Made by a program: the position numbers and the translations under genes. A stretch of 64,000 nucleotides of DNA from positions 795,001 to 859,000 of the forward strand of contig JACVVK020000153.1 of assembly GCA_018292915.2 (NCBI GenBank). The letters are read 5' to 3'. Positions 44,206 through 64,000 of the stretch are shown here, piece by piece. Source of the stretch: Batillaria attramentaria (taxonomy: Eukaryota; Mollusca; Gastropoda; Batillariidae). Each line of letters starts with the position of its first letter. The stretch's first letter is position 1. The notes beneath the pieces were generated by a model that saw only the letters and a program-made list of their open reading frames with translations, made no database searches and was not told the origin of the DNA.

Positions 44206-47200
44206 CTAAGGTTCTTCTGGCGGCGTAGCTGAACAGAAGAGGAAAGTTTTTAAATTTGATTTGAAAGAAGTATAGGAGTTTGCATGACGGATGTGGAAGG
44301 GCAACTGATTCCAGACTGCTGGACCAATATATTCAAAGGCACGCTGTCCTTGGGATTTCTTCTTGCGATGTGGAATTCTCAGGAGCCTGGTGTCGGAGGA
44401 AGATCGGAGAGTTCTGGAGGGACAGTATAGATGGAGTAGTTGAGACAGGTAAGGAGGAGCGGTGCCGGCAAGAGAAGTGAAGCACAGGCAAGCTATTTTG
44501 TATTGTATGCGGGCCTGTACAGGCAACCAGTGAAGCGTGGAAAGAAGCGGAGTGATGTGATCACGCTTGGGGGCTCTGCAGATGAGACGGGCAGCACAAT
44601 TTTGAACTTTTTGGAGTTTCTGAACAAGATTGGAGGGTATACCAGCTAGCAGTGCATTACAATAATCTAGTCTAGATAGTACGAGGGATGTGACCAGGGT
44701 TTTTGCAGCGTCCTGAGTGAGGAGATGCCTGATGGAACCAATTCTCCTCAGCTCTAAAAAAGCGGACTGACAGATCTTGAGCACCTGGTCCTGCATGGCC
44801 AGTCTACCGTCAAGCAACACGCCAAGGTTTTTAACACTGATGGACAGAGGGATAGTGTTCTGTCCCACCATTATGGACTGGGGAGGGTTTTGCAGAGTGG
44901 AGGAAGCAACCAGCATTGCCTCGGTCTTGCCTTCGTTCAACTGGAGTTTATTTTGAGCCATCCAAACCTTCACCTCACCAACACAGTCTTCCATCTTGTG
45001 AATCATACTGGTGATGTTCTCGCGCGACTCAGAGTCATATAGCTGAGAATCATCAGCATACATGTGGTGGGAAATGCGGCACTGAGTGATGAGGGTGGAG
45101 AGAGGCTGTGTGTACAGGTTGAACAGGACAGGGCCTAAGACAGAGCCTTGAGGGACGCCGTAATGTAAAGGGGTCTGAGTAGAAAGGCAGCCAAGGACAG
45201 AGACAGCTTGTCGTCGATCAGTGACGTACGACCTAAACCAGGAGAGTGCTGTGGCTTGAATACCAAAGGAAGACTCAAGACGACGGAGGAGTATCTCATG
45301 GTCAATCGTGTCAAACGCTGCTGAGAGGTCCAGGAGGGTGAGAAGCGAGACCTGATCATCATCACTGGCGGTAAGTATGTCATTCGTTATTCTGACTAGA
45401 GCTGTTTCCGTACTGTGGCCAGGTCTATAGGCAGACTGAAACACATGCCATAAGTTGTTTTGTTTGAGATGGTCCAGTAACTGTGCCAGTACAACTTTTT
45501 CTAGTAGTTTTGAAATGAATGACAGGTTAGACACAGGACGATAATTTTTTAGGTCATTGGGGTCAAGGGATGGCTTTTTTATCAAAGGTTTCACAATGGC
45601 CATTTTGAAGTCGGTAGGTACAACTCCCGCTGCAAGAGAGGTGTTGATGATGTGTGTTAAAGCAGGGAGGACTTCATCCATGCACTCATACAGTAAGTCT
45701 GTCGGGATGGCGTCCAGCTCGCATGACTTGGGGGTGGTTTTGGTCAAAATCTTACGAATAGACTCCTCAGTGACTGATGTAAACTTTGTGAGTGGACAAG
45801 GACATTGGTTTATTGGGTGTGTGGCAGGCAATGGAACACTGATGTTGTCAATTCCGGCCCGTATTTTCTCTACCTTCCCGGTGAAAAAGTCAGAGAAAAG
45901 GCTTGGAAGCTTCTCTGGGGGATGAGTGTTGGGGAGAACGGACACTCTACCTCTGCCAAGCAATTTGTTTGTAACACTAAACAGCTCGCGGCAGGTCTTA
46001 CTGGCCAACACTTTACCACTACAGTAAGCAGTTTTTGCATGGTCAAGAAGCTTAGTAATCTTGTGTTTGATACACTTTAGGATGTCTTTATGTACAGTCA
46101 GTCTTGATTGTAAAAACTGTCTCTCGGCCTTGCGACGCTCTTGTTTCAGGCCTCTGAGCTCTGACGCTATAGAACTGTACCATGGTGACGTCTTGCGACA
46201 CCTACTTACACGCTTGGTGGGAGGAGCGTGTTTGTCCAAGAGTGATGACAGATGTGTTTGGAGTTCAGCCGCTGTCACATTCAGATGTTCATGGACAAAT
46301 GATCGCACATCGCTCTTAAAACTGTCACGGTCAATTCCTCGCAGATTTCGTGTCACAATGTGTTCAGGGTGGTGTGGTGGTTTGCTGACATTGAGGTGAC
46401 ACAGGACAGGATAATGATCAGAGGAGATGTCATGCGACACAGACGTAGAGTGGACAATAGACTCACTCTCTCTACTGAGGACCCAGTCTAAGATGTGATG
46501 TCTGTGTGTTTGCTCCGACACGGACTGCTCAAGGCCAAACGTGCGGAGGACATCAAGCATTTTAGCTGTGATTGGGGCTGTGGGACAATCGAAATGGACG
46601 TTAAAGTCCCCGACAATGACAATATTTCCACCTTGCTGGTTGCAGTACTCAAGGAAATCCGAAAATTCACTGACAAAAAGAGCATCAGTCAACTTATTCT
46701 TCTTGCTGGGAGGGGGGCGGTATAGGCAGTAAATATTAACATGTTTCTCAAGAGCCAGCTTGAGATGGGCAAGTTAAAATGAGCTGTGTTCAAAGTTGAA
46801 TGATGTGTTTACAGTAGCGTGTTTAAAGAGACTGTCACAGACCACAAAGGCAATACCTCCACCCCGTGATGCTCGGGGAAAGGATCGGACACTGTAAGCC
46901 CGGGGAGCAAGATCTGAAAGCTTAGCTTCGTCCCCATGAGTCTTAAGCCATGTTTCCGTCAAACACATTATGTCAATGTTTTCATCTTCAATGAAATGTG
47001 AGATCACTGCACGCTTCTCACTTGTACCAACAGACTGTGCATTAAAAGTACACATTTTAATGTTGTTGCTGTCATCGTTCTGGGTGTTGATGTAAGTGAG
47101 ATTAGAATGGACAATACCTCGTTTGTTGACATCACCGTTTCTGGTACCGGCAAAGACGTTAGAAATGACGGGGATCTTCCTCTGTTTCCTCCTTCCACCT

Positions 47201-47598
47201 CGCTTGGACCTCTTTCTAGGCAACAAACGGCCAATACCAAGGTCACGTAGCCGAGGGATGAGTGAGCGGTCAACAGGGGAGTCCACAACACGGAAAGACA
47301 GAAGCTGATCACGGCTGTAAGAACGACGTTCTACACTGTGGTGCACAGGCACCGAGAAACCACAAGCGGAGATAGCAGAAAGCCGAAGTGCAGGTGTACG
47401 GAAAGCCGGCAAGGCGTGTGAAGGGACAGTAGCACAGAGAAACTGGGCCACCGGTACACACACTGGTAAAGAGGGGGCAGCCAGGCGTGACTGCCACTGC
47501 AGCTGTAAAGCCAGTGCTGAGATCAGAAGCAACCACATAACTTTCCATTCCAGTGGAAACGGTCCATGAAAAATATACCAGAATGGAGGCCAGTTCAT
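44206..47598 (-). pseudogene. LINE polyprotein: AP-endonuclease and reverse transcriptase, one in-frame stop
   Basis: From the ATG at 47598 the frame runs 1,131 codons to a stop at 44206, broken only by TAA at 46774-46776 (codon about 275). N-terminal region: a hydrophobic stretch then a basic stretch (LLPRKRSKRGGRRKQRKIP). Endonuclease motifs: MCTFNAQSV, LTETWL, GGGIAF, IVIVGDFNVHF. Reverse transcriptase motifs: LTLLDLSAAFDTIDH, GVPQGSVLGPVLF, HHMYADDSQLY. The motif style is CR1/L2 clade. It is otherwise intact, so the insertion is probably young or the stop recent. Confidence 0.88.
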
Positions 47599-47728
47599 GA
47601 TGAGAGAGATGACGATAAACACCACAACACAAAGTCAACACTGCCACAGATAATCAGGAAAAACAATGGAGAGTGGCTCACTCAGCCTGTGAGGCGCGTG
47701 AACACAACTCAGAAAAAAAAAAGGAGGA

Positions 47729-47848
47729 CGCCTACGGCACCCGGTGTTCCCAGGCGGTCACCCATCCAAGTACTGACCGGGCCCGACGTTGCTTAACTTC
47801 GGTGATCGGACGAGAACCGGTGTTCTCAACGTGGTATGGCCGTAGGAC
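47729..47848 (-). rRNA. 5S rRNA sequence (gene or LINE-captured copy)
   Basis: The minus strand reads through the whole metazoan 5S: CCTACGGCCATACCAC at the 5' end, the internal promoter region CCGAAGTTAAGCAACGTCGG and AGTACTTGGATGGGTGACCG, and GGTGCCGTAGGC at the 3' end. The terminal stem pairs. A T10 run, a potential Pol III terminator, follows about 8 nt after the 3' end (47713-47722). It lies head-on with the LINE's 5' end on the same strand, so it may be part of the mobile element. Confidence 0.9.
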
Positions 47849-47850
47849 AA

Positions 47851-48022
47851 AGCAAGGACAAAGCTTTTGGCCGAATGGAGCAAACGCTAACAGAGAACTT
47901 CTGGGGCACCAAATCGGAACTCCAGTCCTGCCCCCTTTTCCAAACTGAGAAGCAAGGACAAAGCTTTGGCCGAATGGAGCAAACGTTAACAGAGAAACTC
48001 TGGGGCACCAAATCGGAACTCC
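47851..48022. repeat. Direct repeat, about 96-bp unit, two copies beside the 5S/LINE
   Basis: GCAAGGACAAAGCTTTTGGC begins copy 1 and GCAAGGACAAAGCTTTGGCC copy 2 (47952). Both continue through AAATCGGAACTCCA. A third, partial and diverged copy (TCCTGCCCCCTTTTCCAA) lies on the other side of the LINE at 44021-44038. Confidence 0.85.
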
Positions 48023-49000
48023 AAAAGACCACTGCTTTCACCAAAACCATCAACGTAATAATCTGAGGCAGAGTCCTATGCAGGAAACGCAGAACAAGAG
48101 GACAAGGAATTTCACGCACCTATTTCATTGACTCCGAACAAAGTATATAGTCTGTTATAGTCAGTCTGGCGTAGGTATAGGAGTTGTTGTAGAGATCTCG
48201 AAAAGCCAGTGCATTTCGATGGAAATTTCTAGACCATCCCAGAAGTAGATTACGTCACCTTGGAAAGATTTCGAACTTGCCAGTAAGCTGAGGAATGTTC
48301 TAGATCTGACCTGTTTAGTATAATAAGCAGCCCTGCACAGCGTTCTGGGTTCTTCTTTCACAAATTTGTTCTCCACCGTGGACCACGCATCTTCTGTTAA
48401 CAAAGTATTGGAGTTGTATCCTGTTGTATCCCGTGTCTTCTCTGCGAGTGCACCAAGAGAGCGACATAGCAGGAGTAAAATACAACAGGAGTAGACTAGA
48501 ATTATACGACCCCCGTCTACTGCCTCCTATTGTCGCAAAGTTAACAGCGTGGGTTCGAGCCCAGGTCGAGCTTGTGATATGTGATACCGGTTTTTCCCTG
48601 GCTACCGAGCTGCTCATCGGGGGTTTCTCTCCAGATTATCCGGCTTTCCTCCCCCAGTAAGACTGAAAAAAAAGGATAGCTATTAGGTGGCGCTGCAGCA
48701 CGGGGACGCCCTTCCCTCGATAGAAGTAGCCCGAATGGGATAATAAAGCAGTTGAATAAATGCTAATCTTGTTGGGTTTTTAAAATACGGTTGCTGGAAA
48801 CAACATTATACTTGGCTATTGGGTGGCTCTGCACCGCGGGGGCGCGCTTCCCTCGATAGAAGAAGCCGAAAGGGATAATAAAGCAGTTGAATAAATACAA
48901 ATCTTGTGGGTTTTTTTTTAATGTGGTTACTGGAAACATTACACTTGGCTTTATGAAATAAGATAATAATATAAAGCTCTAATCCAGCCCTTCCCAACTC
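48023..49000. other. Intergenic stretch, short internal duplication only
   Basis: AAGCAGTTGAATAAAT and GGCTCTGCACCGCGG/GGCGCTGCAGCACGG-like segments recur at about 48670-48780 and 48815-48910, a diverged direct repeat of about 140 bp. No gene seen. Confidence 0.5.
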
Positions 49001-49520
49001 TGTACCTCGGCTTCACTGACGTTACAGAGGCTAACAGGCTAACCGAGACCTTAGCCGAGACAACTGATAACTGAGAAGGAAAAAAAAAAAAAAACATGAT
49101 CAGTGACAAGAAAAGTGTCGCCGTGTTGCCTGTATCAGAGATTATTGACCGCCTAAGTTGTCTCCCTTGCCACAGCGAGCATACCTTTTTCGTGGCATGG
49201 CACTGTCCACTTTTCTTGTCACTGATCATTTTTTTTCCCACAAAGAGACAGCTCATGCGGACAATAATCTCTGAGACAGGCTGAAAATGCACTGTTCCGG
49301 TGAATTCGACAGAATTCACCGCTTCTGTGCACACTGATATAACACAGCGACTTCAAATTTGTCAGAAGAGTCGGCCACTTTTCGTGTCATTGATCATGTT
49401 TTGTTGTTGCAGTGTTGGGTTTTGTTGTTGTTGTTGTTTTGTTAGTTATCAGTTGTCTCGGCTCAGGTTTCGGTTCGCCACGTCAGTGCAGAGGCTAACG
49501 TCAGTGTAGCCGCTGGTACA
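49001..49520. mobile_element. Non-autonomous element with terminal inverted repeats
   Basis: About 520 bp with ends TGTACC...GGTACA and inverted arms of roughly 80 bp (CACTGACGTTA, CCGAGACAACTGATAACT). A second internal inverted pair (GATCAGTGACAAGAAAAGTG and its complement) is nested inside. No coding capacity. Related sequence occurs at 1-250. Confidence 0.72.
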
Positions 49521-50234
49521 CAGTTGAGCCCTCCCCCCCCCCCCCTCTTGTCCCCTGCGCCCCCTTCCCTTCTACCCTCCTGCGATCCGGTCCTTGGGTT
49601 TACGTCAGTACGGAGTACGTATGATTAAATAGCTCTATGCCTCAAAAGCAGCATTTTTCTTTTCCCTATTATCGCCCTACTCATACCTTCGCATAGCAAA
49701 GAGAAGACCTAGGCTCCTTGAAATCCTTCTCGCTAGTGAAAGTATAGACGCTATTCATGGGAGCGCACTGCATACAGAACAACCCACCGCCTCAGGCCGT
49801 TACAGTCGACCTCTAGCTATATACCACGGCATTCGGTGCACCGGCAAACACAAGTCTTGCTCTTGAATGAAATATGACGTCGCTGGTCTCGTGGCGAACA
49901 CATGCGTTAAACTGATTTTTTTTTGTTTTGTTTTTTTGAATGCACAGGAGGTAATTCAAATTCTCTATACGCTGGCCATGGGTGCGGTTTGCACTCGTCA
50001 ATAGCAGTGACCCCCTATTTTGTGCAGTAACGCTGCCTGTTGAGCTGTGCGTGTTTGTTCACTTCGTAAGTGGCTCGGTAAGGAATAATACAAAATAGTT
50101 CTGAAGCACAAAGAATGATTTTTAAGGCACACAAACCACGACCACGTACAGTACATTGATTTTTAAAGTGTGAGGCCGTTTTCCGAAGCACTTCGCGAAT
50201 AAGCCGGAAGAGCTAGCGCGCGCGCGCGCGCGCA

Positions 50235-50312
<78 letters not shown>

Positions 50313-51081
50313 AACTCACTCAGGTCAACTTGATTGCAGCTTATGCCTTCTCTCTGAAACTGCCGCTATTACCGATAAAGAGCATAGGTGATCATTAATC
50401 AATGATCATACACAGTACTGATAACTATACTTAAGACGACAGTAATGATAATAGTTAGTAACTCGTATCCGACACACAAGAACGGCCGGCCGGTATCAGA
50501 GCCGATAAGTACTGACGGTGTTAGCTGAAACTAGTCCAAAAGTTTCTGGCAATTTTAATTCCAGCACACACACGCACACGCACACTGCCACTGGCTGACG
50601 TCCAATCGACAAATACAAAAAAAAATGTATCCCTGTTGGATAAGTACGCTCGCCGGCTGTCAATGAGTTCTCACTGCAAAGGCAGGTGCTGAAAACATTT
50701 CTCCGCAGAGGCAACGTTTCCTCCAGTTTGACTGTATCTTTGATATGACAAGAGCGGGTCCGATTCCAGGAGAACGGACCGGTTTGGAGTTCTTGCGAAA
50801 AGATCGCGTTATAATGTAGATCCTACTTTCGGTTTCTCCGTACATTGTGTTTGGGTTGTTGTGGCGTAAACACGGCGGCTGCCATGTCAGCCAGCTACAA
50901 TGCTCTTGTATACAGAGGCAAATGCAGCCGCCGGTTTTATTGCGTCATAGGGTCAGTCTCACTCAGTTGCAGTTTCTCAGTGCACAAAGCACAAACAAGG
51001 TGGCCTCTATGTTATCAGCGACGCCTTAACGCACCTAGATATGTTCCTAATGCAGCTGAGATAATCATGGGGCAGGTCGGT

Positions 51082-51084
<3 letters not shown>
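49521..51084. other. Intergenic stretch upstream of gene 2, no gene seen
   Basis: Apart from the GC/AC microsatellite at 50216 there is no supported coding region, RNA gene or known repeat. Confidence 0.5.
50216..50310. repeat. (GC)n then (AC)n microsatellite
   Basis: Nine GC units followed by about 38 AC units; the GC part could adopt Z-DNA. Confidence 0.96.
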
Positions 51085-51139
<55 letters not shown>

Positions 51140-51143
51140 GCAT

Positions 51144-51187
<44 letters not shown>

Positions 51188-51252
51188 GCACACGGGCACA
51201 CGCACACGCACGCACACGCGCACACGCTCACGCGCGCACGCACGCACGCACT

Positions 51253-51326
<74 letters not shown>

Positions 51327-51560
51327 GAGATCGGTCCACATTCCTTGTGTATTCCCTTCTTTACAAATAATATTTGTTTCTATCAAAGGCTCGTGATGAA
51401 ACTGAAAAAAATAAATGGTCATAAAGATAATCACGCGTGACATAACGGGGGAAAATAATTATCTCACAATAGCTACCCACTGAACCGGACACAAAGTAGA
51501 AAGCTGTAACCATAACGTTAGATAAATTGCTACGGCACTGTAAACAATAATCTATATTAC

Positions 51561-51634
<74 letters not shown>
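51085..51634. repeat. Compound (CA)n block and (GT)n upstream of gene 2
   Basis: (CA)n with CGCA-rich interruptions at 51085-51324, then (GT)n at 51562-51634. Placement resembles the CA/C-rich tract before gene 1. Confidence 0.95.
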
Positions 51635-51637
<3 letters not shown>

Positions 51638-51894
51638 AGCAACGGCCCGATCATAGTTTAGTGGCGCTACTGAACTGACTGGCGACGGTGTCGTCTGGGT
51701 TTGGAATTTATTTTCATGTGAGTGTGTGGACTCGACCACAACCCACACTGGAGTGTATCAAACCCTCTCGCTCCCCCTGTCTCTTTCAGCACGACTGTGT
51801 CCCTCCCACCTCCCCCTCCCCCCCCCCCGCCCCCTCCAGTCTCTCCCCCTCCTACAAACCTTTCCGAGAAAAACGGAACTACCCACTACCCCGA

Positions 51895-52247
51895 AAAAGC
51901 TGCGTCTGCGCATGAGCACAGCATAGCGTTGGCATTGTAGCATGTCATCCATTGGTCGACGGCCAAAAAGGAAAGTAGGGTTCAGCCCAGTCCGCACGAG
52001 ACAGACGCTCCGTAACCGTTCGAGCAGCGAATCTCTTGACATCGCGAGTCGCCTGACAGACGACTGACCCACAATAGGAGAAGTGGAACAAGCAAATGTT
52101 CCCAACTGTTCGACGGTCGTTTGTGGGATAACTGTGATCGGCTGTGACAAACGGAAACGGAAAAATGATACAATCAGTTCGCCTTGTGTGTAGACGGTGA
52201 CAGTCGCTCCGGCGGTGAGGCCTCGGTTTTACCGACAGACACTCAAC
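51895..52247 (+). promoter_or_regulatory. Gene 2 promoter and 5' UTR, conserved with gene 1
   Basis: Homologous to 3780-4156. Landmarks are CTGCGCATG at 51906-51914, GTTGGCAT at 51928-51935 and CATTGGTC (inverted CCAAT) at 51949-51957 or close by. As in gene 1, a C-rich stretch and CA/TG repeats lie just upstream. Confidence 0.58.
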
Positions 52248-63644
<11,397 letters not shown>

Positions 63645-64000
63645 GTTGGTGTGTTTGTCAAAATAAGTTGTGACAGCCCTCTTGTGACAAGTACATGCAC
63701 TCACCTACTGATAGACCTGAACGTGGAGTGTTATTTCAGTGCTTCCAAATGTTCGTAAATTAAAATAAAATATGTCTATTATACTCTCACGTTTACAGCA
63801 AAATGATCTCACTTTTAGGCACTTCCTAGCAGTGTATCTGACACATGTAAACCCACAGAGAAACTATAGGCTCGATTATTCATGTCTGTTACCTTCCACT
63901 GTCTAGCGAATTGATTTAATTAACACTGTCAGGCTCACGCGGTATCAGTCAGTGCCACTCCGTTTGCCTGGAAGATGTAGCTAAGAATTCCATTGCTACC

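Larger units (their letters stand above)
44046..47849 (-). mobile_element. CR1/L2-type non-LTR retrotransposon with a 5S rRNA 5' end
   Basis: About 3.8 kb. The 3' end is a (TTA)n tail (44046-44060) preceded by a GGCGCC-containing stem region. The 5' end coincides within one or two bases with the 5' end of an intact 5S rRNA sequence. A candidate 6-bp target duplication AAGCAA flanks it (44040-44045 and 47850-47855). An empty-site-like sequence lies nearby at 47926-47965. One long ORF encodes endonuclease and reverse transcriptase. Confidence 0.75.

Noticed and set aside
44206..46692. An 828-codon host gene on the minus strand
   Set aside because: Reverse transcriptase and endonuclease motifs and a (TTA)n tail identify it as part of a LINE.

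Overview
Organism. This is metazoan nuclear DNA, most likely from a marine mollusc and probably a gastropod. The gene has many phased introns with GT-AG boundaries. The background is very dense in (CA)n/(TG)n, (CT)n and tetranucleotide microsatellites. Three tRNA-headed SINE families recur, and there is a CR1/L2-type LINE and a Tc1-type DNA transposon. The species call is inference from repeat style only.

Main content. The + strand carries a complete, intron-rich sacsin-like gene (gene 1, coding span 4157-36699). I assembled 21 coding exons by matching splice phases. They sum to 13,989 nt, an exact multiple of three, or 4,662 codons plus a stop, close to the roughly 4,580 residues of vertebrate sacsin. 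The order is: a 6-codon first exon; an acidic Ser/Asp-rich segment; three sacsin repeat regions, each opening with an Hsp90-like ATP-binding module (N-box at residues about 63, 1484 and 2514); a J domain with HPD at about 4338-4340; a HEPN domain at about 4464-4589; and a Pro/Ser-rich tail. I see no ubiquitin-like domain at the N-terminus.

A second, paralogous sacsin-like gene (gene 2) starts downstream on the same strand. It has a matching 19-nt first coding exon at 52248-52266 and exons at 59616-59746, 60362-60643 and 63497-63644, and it runs off the window end. The promoter and 5' UTR stretches of the two genes are recognisably homologous. An isolated, intact copy of sacsin exon 2 lies inverted between them (43703-43869, minus strand).

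Layout. 1-4156: upstream repeats, one SINE with a perfect target-site duplication, and a C-rich/CA-rich tract before the gene 1 promoter. 4157-36699: gene 1, with a decayed Tc1 transposon in intron 4, a foldback hairpin in intron 1, and SINEs in several introns. 37-41.7 kb: three unrelated tandem arrays (102-, 61- and 120-bp units). 43.7 kb: the orphan exon. 44.0-47.85 kb (minus strand): a nearly intact LINE whose 5' end abuts an intact 5S rRNA sequence. 49.0-49.5 kb: a TIR element. 51.9 kb to the end: gene 2, with SINEs and a Tc1-derived MITE in its introns.

Function. Sacsin-type proteins are giant co-chaperones that combine Hsp90-like ATPase modules with a J domain that recruits Hsp70. A tandem pair plus a stray exon suggests a locally duplicating sacsin cluster. 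No bacterial, CRISPR or phage-like system is present.
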